Assembly: GCF_015240255.1 (NCBI RefSeq) | Contig: NZ_CP061205.1 | Location: 2,377,501-2,441,500, forward strand | Reading direction: 5' to 3' | Length of the DNA stretch: 64,000 nucleotides | DNA from: Kordiimonas pumila | GTDB taxonomy: Bacteria > Pseudomonadota > Alphaproteobacteria > Sphingomonadales > Kordiimonadaceae | Shown here: in pieces, positions 27,535 through 37,223 of the stretch | Layout: every line of letters starts with the position of its first letter | How positions within the stretch are numbered: the first letter of the stretch is position 1 | Made by a program: the position numbers and the translations under genes | The notes under the pieces: model-generated | The model's database searches: none | Seen by the model: the letters and a program-made list of their open reading frames with translations, nothing else | Told to the model about the DNA's origin: nothing

Positions 27535-28947
27535 TCAAGCAGTGGCCTGGTCTTGCAGTCTTTCAACGGCTTCACTCTGGCCTAGAATTTCCAGAGTTTC
27601 AACAAGGTCACCGGATTGCTTGCCCCCGGTTACTGCAGCTCTTATTGGCTGCATTATTTTACCAATTTTCATGTCATTTGCCTCGGCAAATTTCATGATA
27701 GCTGATTTTATATCGGCTCCATTCCATACAGGAAGGGCGGCCAAGTTTTTTGCAACAGTTCCAAGTGACACGCGGATATCACTGGTTAACTGTTCTGATG
27801 CTTTATCGGTCATGGTTAACGGCCGAGTGTTACAGAAAAGCGAAGCTCCTTCTAAAAGGTCGTCCAGACGCTTGGCGCGCTCTGATAAAGCAGGTAAAGC
27901 TTTAACTATGCGTGCAGCCTCCTCAGTATTAATAGGGCGCTGCAAGCTATTTTCCAGATTATCTTTTATAAGTGCCAAAAGATCCTCGCCTCTTAACTGG
28001 CGCATATAATGATTATTTAGGTGGTCAATCTTGTCAAAATCAAATCGTGATGGACTTTGACCAATATTTTCAAGATTAAACCAGCTAATAGCTTGTTCTG
28101 TAGTGATAATTTCATCGTCGCCATGACTCCAGCCAAGGCGTAGTAAATAGTTACGCATAGCTTCAGGCAAAAAACCCATATTTGCGTATGCATCCACACC
28201 GAGTGCACCGTGGCGCTTTGATAGCTTTTTACCATCAGGGCCGTGAATGAGTGGTATATGAGCGTATATTGGTTCAGGCCAGCCCATCGCCTTGTATATT
28301 TGGATTTGCCGGAAAGCATTGTTCAGGTGATCGTCGCCGCGAATAACATGAGTAACACCCATATCATAGTCATCAACAACAACTGCTAACATATAGGTTG
28401 GGTTACCGTCAGAGCGTAGGAGGATCATATCATCAAGTTCATTATTTTGAACTGTGACAGATCCTTGCACTTGGTCTTCAATAGTAACGGAACCATCACG
28501 CGGCATTTTTATCCGAATTGAGAAGGGTGTGTCCACAGGTGCTTCATCTTGGCGGTCGCGCCATATATCACCGCGGAACTGTGTTCCATTCGCACGTGCA
28601 TCTTCGCGCAGGGCCGCCAGTTCATCAGGAGTAGCGAAACATTTATAAGCCTTCCCTTTGGCCAGCATTTCTTCTGCAACAGTCCGGTGACGGTTTGATC
28701 GCTCAAATTGGCTAACAGCAGCGCCGTCCCAGTTTAAGCCTAACCACTCCATACCTGACAATATGGCGCTAATGGCTTCGTCTGTAGAGCGTTTTCTATC
28801 TGTATCCTCTATGCGAAGTAGAAACTTACCGCCGTGATGACGGGCAAATAACCAGTTATAAAGTGCAGTTCTTGCACCGCCAATATGCAGAAATCCTGTT
28901 GGCGAAGGCGCAAAACGCGTTACAATGTTGGGCATGTGACTTGTCAT
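27535..28947 (-). CDS. gltX: glutamyl-tRNA synthetase
   Basis: Charges tRNA-Glu (and in many alphaproteobacteria also tRNA-Gln, later amidated by GatCAB). The 470-residue class I enzyme has the HIGH-type motif in RFAPSPTGFLHIGGARTALYNW (residues about 11-32) and the KMSKS-type motif KKLSKRHGA near residue 240. A C-terminal anticodon-binding helical domain follows. Length is standard. The start at 28947 faces comEC across a 152-base divergent region with an inverted repeat. Many relatives carry a second gltX, not visible here. Confidence 0.96.
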   Translation of the reverse strand: MTSHMPNIVTRFAPSPTGFLHIGGARTALYNWLFARHHGGKFLLRIEDTDRKRSTDEAISAILSGMEWLGLNWDGAAVSQFERSNRHRTVAEEMLAKGKAYKCFATPDELAALREDARANGTQFRGDIWRDRQDEAPVDTPFSIRIKMPRDGSVTIEDQVQGSVTVQNNELDDMILLRSDGNPTYMLAVVVDDYDMGVTHVIRGDDHLNNAFRQIQIYKAMGWPEPIYAHIPLIHGPDGKKLSKRHGALGVDAYANMGFLPEAMRNYLLRLGWSHGDDEIITTEQAISWFNLENIGQSPSRFDFDKIDHLNNHYMRQLRGEDLLALIKDNLENSLQRPINTEEAARIVKALPALSERAKRLDDLLEGASLFCNTRPLTMTDKASEQLTSDIRVSLGTVAKNLAALPVWNGADIKSAIMKFAEANDMKIGKIMQPIRAAVTGGKQSGDLVETLEILGQSEAVERLQDQATA

Positions 28948-28985
28948 GCTCAGGCTTTAATCCCCGTTTTTAAGTACAAAAATAT

Positions 28986-29011
28986 TGGTTAGTGGTATGA
29001 AAAACTAACCA
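28986..29011. promoter_or_regulatory. operator-like inverted repeat in gltX/comEC divergent region
   Basis: TGGTTAGT (28986-28993) and ACTAACCA (29004-29011) form a perfect 8-bp inverted repeat around a 10-base spacer, a 26-bp site midway between divergent genes. It resembles a dimeric repressor site, but no regulator can be named. No clear -35/-10 pair was found nearby. Confidence 0.35.
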
Positions 29012-29099
29012 CCATGAAAGGTTCCGGAAGGCTTTTATCATATGTTTTGCCAGAACACAAATATGCAATGCATCAAAATGTCCCGAAGGCAGTGTCAGC

Positions 29100-31136
29100 A
29101 TGCGCTGGAGCCATGGTTGCATGGCTGAAAATTACGTAAGAAACAACCATTATCAGACGCTTTGGCTGCACAGTGAATGGCGTTTACTGGTCTGGTCTGT
29201 TTCGTTTGCTGTTGGAATATTGCTGTTTTTACATTGGTTGCCTTTAAATCCAATTTTGCATGTTTTAATAGGCGCTTTTTTTATTTTGATTGGCCTAACA
29301 GTCTGCATCCTAAACAAAAAATATCGCTACAATATGCTCTTCTTGGTGTTTTTGGCTTTTTGCTTAGGTTCAACGCTTGCTAGTAAGCGAATAATTGAGC
29401 TTCAAGAGCCTTATGTAAAGACGGAACGCTATGTGCATATTGATGGTTTTATAGAAACTTCGGAGCTAAACCCTGATGGTTCCACAACGTTGTTTGTAAA
29501 CCCGCAACGCATAGGCGATGAAACCGTCAATATACCAGACCGTATAAGGCTTATTTCAAGAGTGCACAATGCTTCGGAGCTTATTTCAGGGGCACATATT
29601 ACTCTTTATGCTGTGATTGATAAACCAAAGGGCCCGCTTGTGCCTGACGGCTATAATTTTGCGAAAAGCGCATATTTCGAAGGCGTCGGAGCAAGTGGCT
29701 ATGTTGTTTCTTACGAATCAATTAAATACAATAAAAATAATACATTAATAAGTAAAGTTAATGTACTTCGAAAAGATATAGAAACTAATATTTTACAAAC
29801 GGTAACCGGGCAGGAGGGTGCGGTTGCTACCGCCCTTGTAGTTGGTAATAGAAGCCATATAAGCGCAGATACAACTGAAGCTATGCGCCTGTCTGGGCTT
29901 TCACATTTACTTGCTATATCGGGCTTACATATGGGGCTCGTCACAGGTATCGTATTTTTTGTCTTTGAATTTATATTCGCATTAATACCAGCAATTGGGC
30001 TTAGAGTTTTACCGAAGAAGCTTGCTGTGATGCCAGCTTGGGTTGCTGGTCTTTTATATTTGTTTGTCTCGGGTAACAGTGTTTCCGCTACCCGTGCTTT
30101 TATAATGGTTTCAGTTGCGTTACTTGCGGTCTTGACAGACCGAAAAGTTTTGTCACTTAGAAGTGTGGCTCTTGCCGCCATCATTATGCTGTTTTTTTGG
30201 CCCGAAAGCATTTTGACTATAGGGTTTCAAATGTCATTTGCTGCAACATCGGGTTTGATTGCTTTTTATGAAGTGTGGGCAAAGCGCATCTCTGTGACAT
30301 CCAGTAATAATATAATACATAAAATAGCGAAATATAGTGTAGCCACTGCCTGTACCTGTATTGTCGCACAGCTTTCAGTCGCGCCATTTGCGCTCTATCA
30401 TTTTCAATCCCTCTCAATGATCGGCGTTGTTTCGAACATATTGGTTTTCCCATTAATCTCTTTTTTGGTTATGCCGCTTTTGGTGATTGGTTTGGTGATT
30501 TCACCGTTTGGTGGATATGTTTTTGTTGGTATGTTGATTGAGAAATCTCTTGGGTTTGTTCTCTGGATCGCACACAGTCTCGCATCATGTGAGTTTTCTG
30601 CTCTTTATACTAACCCTCTTGAAACGTGGGCATTCTTTGTTGCCGTTGCCGCATTCATTGCAGTTTTACTTATTCGAAAAGTGCATGTGGTACTGTGTTT
30701 GATATGTATATTCTGTTTTGCGTTATGGTTTGGGCAAAAGCCTGTTGCTCATATTCTGATTTCTGAGACAGGAAAAAGTATTGCTGAAATAAGAGATGAT
30801 CAAATTTATGCTTACGGCACAAGGACGGGATCTTTTAGGCATCGAATATGGAATGGGTATTGGGCTAAGCCTTCAACGACAAATTGGAACAGGCTTGAAC
30901 GCCTATGCGATGTGGATGCTTGTCGTTATGCAACCCACGTACCTGTGACGTATGCGAAAACAATCGACGGCGTTAGGTCTGCCTGTAGTGTTGGGGATAT
31001 AGTTATTATCGCGCAAAAATATAGGCGCTACTGTAGAGATGCACGTCTTGTTATCACACAGGAAGATTTAGATGACCACGGGCCTGCGGCGCTATATCTA
31101 TCAGGACCGGTAAAAATAGAATGGTCCAATAAATAA
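29100..31136 (+). CDS. comEC: ComEC/Rec2 family membrane protein
   Basis: Polytopic inner-membrane protein related to the DNA-uptake channel ComEC. The 678-residue protein has N-terminal helices and a DUF4131-like region (about 25-210). The Competence core follows (about 230-520), with the signature SHLLAISGLHMGLVTG and FVSGNSVSATRAF. The C-terminal 120 residues occupy the place of the metallo-beta-lactamase-like domain but contain no HxHxDH metal motif, a degeneracy typical of alphaproteobacterial members. ATG 29100 lacks a strong ribosome site; an in-frame ATG at 29121 is an alternative. It is convergent with lexA, 55 bases apart. Confidence 0.88.
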   Translation: MRWSHGCMAENYVRNNHYQTLWLHSEWRLLVWSVSFAVGILLFLHWLPLNPILHVLIGAFFILIGLTVCILNKKYRYNMLFLVFLAFCLGSTLASKRIIELQEPYVKTERYVHIDGFIETSELNPDGSTTLFVNPQRIGDETVNIPDRIRLISRVHNASELISGAHITLYAVIDKPKGPLVPDGYNFAKSAYFEGVGASGYVVSYESIKYNKNNTLISKVNVLRKDIETNILQTVTGQEGAVATALVVGNRSHISADTTEAMRLSGLSHLLAISGLHMGLVTGIVFFVFEFIFALIPAIGLRVLPKKLAVMPAWVAGLLYLFVSGNSVSATRAFIMVSVALLAVLTDRKVLSLRSVALAAIIMLFFWPESILTIGFQMSFAATSGLIAFYEVWAKRISVTSSNNIIHKIAKYSVATACTCIVAQLSVAPFALYHFQSLSMIGVVSNILVFPLISFLVMPLLVIGLVISPFGGYVFVGMLIEKSLGFVLWIAHSLASCEFSALYTNPLETWAFFVAVAAFIAVLLIRKVHVVLCLICIFCFALWFGQKPVAHILISETGKSIAEIRDDQIYAYGTRTGSFRHRIWNGYWAKPSTTNWNRLERLCDVDACRYATHVPVTYAKTIDGVRSACSVGDIVIIAQKYRRYCRDARLVITQEDLDDHGPAALYLSGPVKIEWSNK

Positions 31137-31191
31137 AGCACAAAGGGCACTTAAAGCAGCTATGAAAGGCCACTTTTAATAGTATTAATGC

Positions 31192-31887
31192 TTAGTGATA
31201 TTGGCGCATCAAGCCAATCAATTTACCCTGCACCTGAACCCTGTTTGCTTCATAAATCTGTGTCTCGTAGGTGCGATTTGCTGGAACCAGAGCCACATGC
31301 TGACCTTTACGTTGCAATGTTTTGAGTGTTGCTTCTTCGTGGTCTATAAGGGCAACCACCACTTCACCGTCACGGGCTGTGTCGCAGCTTTCAATCAGTA
31401 CGGTGTCACCATCTAAAATGCCGAGTTCAACCATTGAGTCGCCAGAAATTTCAAGGGCATAGCATTTACCGCGCCCCATCATCCCTATGGGCACAGAAAC
31501 AAAACTATCATGGTTTTCAAGGGCGGCAATTGGCGTGCCTGCCGCTATACGGCCATGAAGTGGCACTTCGGCAAATTCGGGAGAAAACCTGGGTGTTTGT
31601 GTTTCCACAAGCTTAGGTTTGGTGCCAAAGTCACCGGAGACAACATTGTTTAACGGCGCGGGGGCTGTATCTGTCTCTGGCACCTTCAACACTTCAAGGG
31701 CACGGGCGCGGTTTGGCAGTTTTCTGATAAAACCACGTTCTTCAAGCGCGCTGATCAGGCGGTGAACCCCAGATTTGGATTTTAATCCAAGCGCATCTTT
31801 CATTTCATCAAACGAAGGCGACACGCCACTCGTTTGCAGGCGGTCTCTAATGAATAAAAGGAGCTGATGCTGTTTTGCCGTAAGCAT
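31192..31887 (-). CDS. lexA: LexA repressor
   Basis: Represses the SOS regulon and self-cleaves when RecA is activated. The 231-residue protein has an N-terminal winged helix-turn-helix ([17 protein letters not shown]). The Ala-Gly cleavage site lies in [10 protein letters not shown], and the peptidase residues are Ser in [14 protein letters not shown] and Lys in EEATLKTLQ. Start: ATG 31885-31887, with GGAGAATACC just upstream on the minus strand; a longer frame to 31980 would run over the operator. A GTTC-N7-GTTC box lies 28 bases upstream, showing autoregulation. moeA is immediately upstream. Confidence 0.97.
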   Translation of the reverse strand: MLTAKQHQLLLFIRDRLQTSGVSPSFDEMKDALGLKSKSGVHRLISALEERGFIRKLPNRARALEVLKVPETDTAPAPLNNVVSGDFGTKPKLVETQTPRFSPEFAEVPLHGRIAAGTPIAALENHDSFVSVPIGMMGRGKCYALEISGDSMVELGILDGDTVLIESCDTARDGEVVVALIDHEEATLKTLQRKGQHVALVPANRTYETQIYEANRVQVQGKLIGLMRQYH

Positions 31888-31914
31888 GGTATTCTCCGCA
31901 CTTGTTTTCCATAT

Positions 31915-31929
31915 GTTCTCTTTTAGTTC
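31915..31929 (-). promoter_or_regulatory. LexA operator (alphaproteobacterial SOS box)
   Basis: GTTC-TCTTTTA-GTTC on the plus strand (GAAC-N7-GAAC on the minus) is an exact match to the alphaproteobacterial SOS box GTTCN7GTTC. It starts 28 bases upstream of the lexA start codon, where autorepression is expected. Confidence 0.85.
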
Positions 31930-31988
31930 ACCTTTTGGGCAATTGTCAAGTGTGGATGCGATGCTAGAGTGTTGAGACACAACATTAT

Positions 31989-33182
31989 CTAAAACGGAAG
32001 GAAGGGTACCATTGTGCCTGCTTGCACTGCTGGGGCATGAGGTGGGCGAATGATAAGGCCGTCGCTCATGGCAAGCACACTTAAGTGGCCACTGTCTTGC
32101 GATACGGCAGGGTCTACCTGCCGTGCACCGGGGGTACCAATAAGCCGGGCCCGCATATAATGCTGGCGCGGGCCGTTTTCTGGCAGGTTTGTTGCTACAG
32201 GTAAGGCAACACCGGTTGGTAAAGGAGCAGGGCGGCCCATCATTTTATCAATAAGCGGGCGCAGGAATACAAGAGCACAAACAAAAGCAGAGGCAGGATT
32301 ACCGGGAAGACCCATGATATATTGTTTACTATGTGTGCCAAAAATAAGTGGCTTGCCGGGGCGCATGGCAACTTTCCAAAAGTTTAAGGTCATGCCCTTA
32401 TTGTTTAAGGCTTCTTGAATTAGATCTTTATCACCTACTGAAGCGCCGCCAATAGTAAGTAGAATATCTGCATCTTGTGCGAGTAAGAGCGCCTTTTTTA
32501 AGGCGGGCAATGTGTCACCAGCCTGACCAAGATCAATGGGAGTTGCCCCGCAGTCACTTATCAGTGCCATAAGCTGGCTTGTTGTGCTGCTTACTGTTTG
32601 GTGTGGCAGAAATGTTGGCTGGTCAGCACGAACTAGTTCATCCCCCGTTGCGAGAATAGCCACCTTGGGGGCGCGGTGCACCATAACCTGCCCGTGGCCG
32701 CCGCTTGCTATCATGCCAAATGAACGGGGTGATAAAAAGCTGCCAGCTTCAAGAAGGGTTTGCTTTTCCGTAAAGTCATACCCTGCAGATCGGATATTGG
32801 CAAAAGGCTGTGCTGGTTCGTCGGTAAAAATGCCCACGTCACTTGGGCCTGTGTTTTCCTGAATAACGACTTGGTCTGCACCGCTCGGAATAGCTGCCCC
32901 TGTATATATGCGGACAGCTTCGCCTGATTTTACTGTTCCTTGAAAAGGGTTGCCGGCAGCGCTTTCACCTATAACGGTAAAGGATATTTCCCCACCTGTT
33001 AAATCATTGCTTCGAACGGCATAGCCATCCATGGCAGACATGTCGCAGCCGGGCTGTGATCTACGCGCCTTGATGGGTGCGGCCAGAACACGGCCAGAGG
33101 CAACATGAAGTGGTAAGCTTTCAGTATCCAACGGATTTGCTGTGCCTACTATTTTTTTGAAAGCTTCTTCAACGGTGATCAT
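31989..33182 (-). CDS. moeA: molybdopterin molybdenumtransferase MoeA
   Basis: Inserts molybdenum into adenylylated molybdopterin. The 397-residue protein shows the MoeA N-terminal pattern with [12 protein letters not shown] near residue 45. The MoCF-binding core has [27 protein letters not shown] and [16 protein letters not shown], all family signatures, and a C-terminal barrel-like domain. Its ATG overlaps the moaC stop (ATGA), so the two are translationally coupled. lexA follows about 100 bases on and keeps its own operator. Confidence 0.96.
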   Translation of the reverse strand: MITVEEAFKKIVGTANPLDTESLPLHVASGRVLAAPIKARRSQPGCDMSAMDGYAVRSNDLTGGEISFTVIGESAAGNPFQGTVKSGEAVRIYTGAAIPSGADQVVIQENTGPSDVGIFTDEPAQPFANIRSAGYDFTEKQTLLEAGSFLSPRSFGMIASGGHGQVMVHRAPKVAILATGDELVRADQPTFLPHQTVSSTTSQLMALISDCGATPIDLGQAGDTLPALKKALLLAQDADILLTIGGASVGDKDLIQEALNNKGMTLNFWKVAMRPGKPLIFGTHSKQYIMGLPGNPASAFVCALVFLRPLIDKMMGRPAPLPTGVALPVATNLPENGPRQHYMRARLIGTPGARQVDPAVSQDSGHLSVLAMSDGLIIRPPHAPAVQAGTMVPFLPF

Positions 33183-33655
33183 TTTTCTGCCTCGTACCTG
33201 CCTGATTTACCACCTTCTTTTAAAATCAGGCGTGTATTTTGAATAATCATGCCCTTATCAACAGCCTTTGCCATATCATAAAGGGTGAGGGCGGCCACAG
33301 AAGCCGCAGTTAAAGCTTCCATTTCAACACCTGTTTGGCCACGTGTTTTAACGCGGGCAATGATTTTTATTTCACAGTCGCTGATAGGGTTGATTTCAAT
33401 TTTTACGCTTGTAAGTGCAAGAGGGTGACAAAGAGGAATAAGGTCACTGGTTTTTTTTGCAGCCATAACACCTGCAATGCGGCAGGCCGCCAGCACATCA
33501 CCTTTTGGTAGGTCGCCTGCTATGATGAGTGTTAGGGTTTCCTGTTGCATGAGGACGGTGGTTTCTGCAACAGCAAGGCGTTCCGTGTCGGCTTTACTGC
33601 CTACATCCACCATGTGGGCGGCGCCTGCTTCGTCTATATGGCTAAGCTTAGACAT
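33179..33655 (-). CDS. moaC: cyclic pyranopterin monophosphate synthase MoaC
   Basis: Second enzyme of molybdenum cofactor synthesis, making cPMP. The 158-residue protein contains [17 protein letters not shown] and [20 protein letters not shown], the active-site signatures, and ends KSGRY. Start: ATG 33653-33655, one base after the trpC stop, with AAAGGGA upstream on the minus strand; a longer frame to 33697 would lie within trpC. Overlaps moeA by four bases. It joins tryptophan and molybdenum cofactor genes in one transcript. Confidence 0.96.
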   Translation of the reverse strand: MSKLSHIDEAGAAHMVDVGSKADTERLAVAETTVLMQQETLTLIIAGDLPKGDVLAACRIAGVMAAKKTSDLIPLCHPLALTSVKIEINPISDCEIKIIARVKTRGQTGVEMEALTAASVAALTLYDMAKAVDKGMIIQNTRLILKEGGKSGRYEAEK

Positions 33656-33656
33656 A

Positions 33657-34451
33657 TTATCCCTTTTGAAAGTTTTTAACAGCTTGTTCCACATCACTCT
33701 GGCGCATAAAAGTTTCGCCTATTAAAAAGCAATTTGCACCAGCCGCTTCGCACTGTTCCAGGTCAGATACGGAGGCAAGGCCTGATTCTGCAACTGCGAT
33801 TTTACCTTCGGGCATTTGTGGTACAAGCGACAATGTGTTTTCAAGCGAAACATGCATTGTTTTCAGGTTGCGATTATTAACGCCGACAAGGGGCGATTTA
33901 AGCTTCAGTGCGCGGTTTAGCTCTTCCTGATTGTGTACTTCAATAAGCACATCCATGCCGTAGTGGTGGGCGCTATCCTCGAGCTCGGCTGCAAGACTAT
34001 CGTCTAGTGCAGCCATTATTAGTAAGATACAGTCAGCTCCAAGTGCTCTGGCTTCAACAACCTGATATGGATCAACCATAAAATCTTTTCTCAGAACAGG
34101 AATAGATACTGCACTACGCGCTTCCACGAGGTAGCCATCATTACCTTGAAAATATGGTATGTCTGTTAGCACAGATAAACAAGCTGCCCCGCCGCGTTCA
34201 TAAGCAGCGGCAAGCGCGGCAGGCTCAAAATCCTGTGGTCTGATAAGGCCCTTTGAAGGGCTTGCTTTCTTTATCTCACAGATAAAACCATAGTGCCCGG
34301 CCGAGATCTTTGTTTTGAGCGCAGAAATGAAGCTACGAGCAGGTGAGGCGGCTTTTGCTTTTGCTTCTAGATCGGGAAGGCTAAAAACCTTTTTCATGTC
34401 TGCTACGTGTTCTCTTTTTTTATCGCAGATTTCAGCGAGAATATCTCTCAT
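33657..34451 (-). CDS. trpC: indole-3-glycerol phosphate synthase
   Basis: Ring-closing step of tryptophan synthesis. The 264-residue TIM-barrel protein shows [13 protein letters not shown] (catalytic Lys), [30 protein letters not shown] and a C-terminal GETFMR. Start: ATG 34449-34451 overlaps the trpD stop as ATGA; a 12-residue longer frame is less likely. It is monofunctional, not fused to TrpF. Confidence 0.96.
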   Translation of the reverse strand: MRDILAEICDKKREHVADMKKVFSLPDLEAKAKAASPARSFISALKTKISAGHYGFICEIKKASPSKGLIRPQDFEPAALAAAYERGGAACLSVLTDIPYFQGNDGYLVEARSAVSIPVLRKDFMVDPYQVVEARALGADCILLIMAALDDSLAAELEDSAHHYGMDVLIEVHNQEELNRALKLKSPLVGVNNRNLKTMHVSLENTLSLVPQMPEGKIAVAESGLASVSDLEQCEAAGANCFLIGETFMRQSDVEQAVKNFQKG

Positions 34452-35476
34452 GCCTTTTTCTCGCATTCTTTTGTAAACATAATCCAATTATTCATTGTTT
34501 CTCTGGCTTTCCCTGTATCCAGAATTTCCGCAGCGTAAGAAACAGCCTGTTTGAGAGTGGTTGCCTTACCTGCAATCTTTAAGGCCGCACCTGCATTCAT
34601 TAGAACAATATCCCGAAGAGGTGATTTTTCACCGTTCATAACAGAATGTATTGCTTGTGCGTTGAAGGTTGCATCGCCGCCGAGAAGCTGCTCCAGTGCT
34701 ACTGTTTCCAGCCCAGCATCTGCGGGGCTAATTGTATATTGGTTAATAATACCGTCTTTTAACTCGGCAACATGGGTTAGGCCTGATGTTGTTATTTCAT
34801 CCATGCCATCTGAGCCGTGGACAATCATAACATGCTTGCTTCCCAGTTCCTTTAAAACTTCGGCGAGGGGGAGTAGCCATTTTTTGTCAAAAACACCAAG
34901 AAGCTGATATTCTGCACGCGCAGGGCTTGAAAGAGGCCCCAGTAGGTTGAATATGGTTTTAAACTTTAACGAGGCTCGAACAGGTGCCACATGGCGCATT
35001 GCTTTATGGTGTGCCCGTGCAAACAAAAAAGTGAAACCCGTTGTATCAAGAGCTTGCTGAACCTTTTGCATGCCAATATCAAGTGAGCCGCCAAGAGCCT
35101 CAAGAACATCAGCAGATCCAGACTTTGATGAGGCCGCACGGTTGCCGTGTTTGGCGACAGGGATGCCTGCTGCAGCAACAATAAAACAGGCAGCTGTTGA
35201 AACATTATAGGTGCTTAGGCCGGAGCCTCCGGTGCCAACAATATCAATAGCATTTGGTGGCGCTTTTATGGTGTCGGCATGGCGCCGCATAATTTGAGTA
35301 CCACCGATAATTTCATCAACTGTTTCACCGCGCACGCGAAGCGCTGTTAAAAAAGCGGCCATTTGGCTTGTGTCAGCTTCTCCCCGCATGATGATATCAA
35401 ATGCGGCCTCAGCTTCTTTGACTGGAAGGGTTTTACCTTCAGCCATTTTTGCTAAAATGGAGATAAAATCTGTCAT
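34448..35476 (-). CDS. trpD: anthranilate phosphoribosyltransferase, GTGGS variant
   Basis: Joins phosphoribosyl pyrophosphate to anthranilate. The 342-residue protein has the expected order: an N-terminal helical domain, the PRPP loop [39 protein letters not shown] and the [10 protein letters not shown] segment. The normally conserved Asp of GTGGD is Ser85 here (codon TCC, plus-strand 35222-35224). The ATGA overlap with trpG fixes the start at 35476. Otherwise length and motifs are normal. Confidence 0.95.
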   Translation of the reverse strand: MTDFISILAKMAEGKTLPVKEAEAAFDIIMRGEADTSQMAAFLTALRVRGETVDEIIGGTQIMRRHADTIKAPPNAIDIVGTGGSGLSTYNVSTAACFIVAAAGIPVAKHGNRAASSKSGSADVLEALGGSLDIGMQKVQQALDTTGFTFLFARAHHKAMRHVAPVRASLKFKTIFNLLGPLSSPARAEYQLLGVFDKKWLLPLAEVLKELGSKHVMIVHGSDGMDEITTSGLTHVAELKDGIINQYTISPADAGLETVALEQLLGGDATFNAQAIHSVMNGEKSPLRDIVLMNAGAALKIAGKATTLKQAVSYAAEILDTGKARETMNNWIMFTKECEKKA

Positions 35477-36066
35477 GCTGCTTCTTTGGTGCGGTTTTTT
35501 GTGCAAATTTCAAGAAAGTTTTTTAACAGGTCGTGACCATGCTCAGATGCGATGCTTTCAGGGTGAAACTGTACGCCGTATAGGGCATAGTTTTTATGTT
35601 CAAGCCCCATTATAAGACCGTCATCGGTTTCCGCGGTAATGGTCAGGCATTCTGGTAGACTACTGCGTTCCACAATAAGGGAATGGTAGCGTGTTGCTTC
35701 ATAAGGGCTGGGTATGGAATTAAAAATGCCTGTGCCTATATGTTGCACCATACTGGTTTTACCGTGCATAACATAGGGGGCACGAATGACCTTGCCGCCA
35801 AAAACCTGACCGAGGGATTGGTGCCCGAGGCATACGCCGAGAAGAGGGACTCTGCCTTTTGCTGCTTCAATAAGAGAAAGGCAAATACCGGCATCATCAG
35901 GTGTGCAAGGGCCGGGGCTTATGATGATTCCCTCAGGGGTCATATCAAGTACTTCTTGCACAGAAACCTGGTCATTTCTGTAAACTTTGACCTCTGCCCC
36001 AAGTTCGACAAGATAATGGTACAAATTGTAGGTAAAGCTATCGTAATTATCGATGAGGATATACAT
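35473..36066 (-). CDS. trpG: anthranilate/para-aminobenzoate synthase glutamine amidotransferase subunit
   Basis: Supplies ammonia from glutamine to TrpE (and often PabB). The 197-residue class I amidotransferase starts [16 protein letters not shown], has the catalytic Cys in [11 protein letters not shown] and the His-Glu pair in [15 protein letters not shown]. It is separate from trpE, unlike the fused TrpEG of Rhizobiales. It is first in trpG-trpD-trpC-moaC-moeA and is divergent from the yibQ-like gene over a 27-bp inverted repeat. Confidence 0.95.
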   Translation of the reverse strand: MYILIDNYDSFTYNLYHYLVELGAEVKVYRNDQVSVQEVLDMTPEGIIISPGPCTPDDAGICLSLIEAAKGRVPLLGVCLGHQSLGQVFGGKVIRAPYVMHGKTSMVQHIGTGIFNSIPSPYEATRYHSLIVERSSLPECLTITAETDDGLIMGLEHKNYALYGVQFHPESIASEHGHDLLKNFLEICTKNRTKEAA

Positions 36067-36098
36067 TGGCCGCGCCTGTTAGTTTAAGGATATGGTTG

Positions 36099-36125
36099 GA
36101 CAATGCGTTTTTCCCACGCATTGTC
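36099..36125. promoter_or_regulatory. 27-bp inverted repeat between trpG and the yibQ-like gene
   Basis: GACAATGCGT (36099-36108), TTTTCCC and ACGCATTGTC (36116-36125) form a perfect 10-bp stem. It sits 33 bases upstream of trpG and overlaps TTGACA on the minus strand (36127-36122), which could be a -35 element. No U-run follows in either direction, so an operator or leader structure is more likely than a terminator. Confidence 0.5.
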
Positions 36126-36204
36126 AATAATAGAAGCGTAAAATGCTCTGAAATATGATGCCTCACAGGTATTATTATAAGAGTATGTGTTATTTGGAAA
36201 GTAT

Positions 36205-37215
36205 ATGCGGAAATCCAGCCTGATCAAGGCAGCCATTATAATATATAGTAGTTTGATCATCATTATTGGGGGGGCTCTGTTCTACATTCTAGAGACAGAT
36301 GAGTATGCGTCAGTTGAGTTGCCAATAGCACCGACTGATCCCGTTGTGAGTGATCTGGAACTACAGGAACAGGTACAGCGCATTCAAGGAACCCCCTCTG
36401 TTGCAATTAAACGCCCTGAACATCTTGACGAATCTGAGCAGCAAACTAATCATGTGCAGCCAGTTATGAGCACATGGCAAAAAAACGCTGCTCACTGGGA
36501 CAAAGCCGCAGGGCCTAAAATTGCCATTGTGATTGATGATTTAGGGCTTGCTGAGGATGCTAGCTTTGCTCTTGCTGAGATGGAGGGGCCCTATACACTT
36601 TCGTTCCTACCGTATGCAGAGCACCTTGAGAAGCAGACACATCTGGTGAAAAAGGCCGGACATGAACTATTCGTTCATATGCCGATGGAGCCTAAAACAG
36701 ACGCTGACCCCGGGCCCCATGCACTGCTTGTTACGTTGACACCTTCTGAGTTTGAACAACGTGTGGACTGGAATTTATCTCGATTTGAGGGGTTTGTTGG
36801 GGTCAATAATCATATGGGAAGCCTCATGACCGAGCAGGCTGCGCCTATGGTTCGACTTATGGTACATCTGAGTAAAGGAGGCTTTGTATTTCTCGATAGC
36901 CTTACGTCGCCAGATAGTGTTGCAGAACGCGCGGCTTTGGCAACAGGCGTACCAGTATTATCACGTGATATATTCCTTGATAATGAACGAACTATGCAAG
37001 CAATTCTGGAGCAATTAGTAAAAACTGAACGCATTGCACAAGAGCGCGGTTATGCGATTGCTATTGGCCATCCTTATGATGAAACATTAAAAGCACTGGA
37101 GTTTTGGCGGGCAGGGCTGAAAGCTAAAAATATTAACCTTGTACCTATCAGCGAGATATATGCAGAGGAATTGGCCAAAGTAGAAAAGCATGCAGCTCAT
37201 CAGGGACATAACTAG
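36205..37215 (+). CDS. divergent polysaccharide deacetylase (YibQ/DUF610 family)
   Basis: Envelope protein of the divergent polysaccharide deacetylase family; substrate unknown. The 336-residue protein has an N-terminal membrane anchor (about residues 5-27), a variable linker (30-105), and a NodB-like barrel starting GPKIAIVIDDLGLAEDASF. It continues with LSFLPYAEH, HELFVHMPMEPK, GVNNHMGSLMT and AIGHPYDETLKALEF. ATG 36205 has GGAAAG just upstream; a GTG at 36187 is possible. It lies on the opposite strand between trpG and trpE and ends 8 bases from the convergent trpE stop. Confidence 0.85.
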   Translation: MRKSSLIKAAIIIYSSLIIIIGGALFYILETDEYASVELPIAPTDPVVSDLELQEQVQRIQGTPSVAIKRPEHLDESEQQTNHVQPVMSTWQKNAAHWDKAAGPKIAIVIDDLGLAEDASFALAEMEGPYTLSFLPYAEHLEKQTHLVKKAGHELFVHMPMEPKTDADPGPHALLVTLTPSEFEQRVDWNLSRFEGFVGVNNHMGSLMTEQAAPMVRLMVHLSKGGFVFLDSLTSPDSVAERAALATGVPVLSRDIFLDNERTMQAILEQLVKTERIAQERGYAIAIGHPYDETLKALEFWRAGLKAKNINLVPISEIYAEELAKVEKHAAHQGHN

Positions 37216-37223
37216 CTTGAAAG

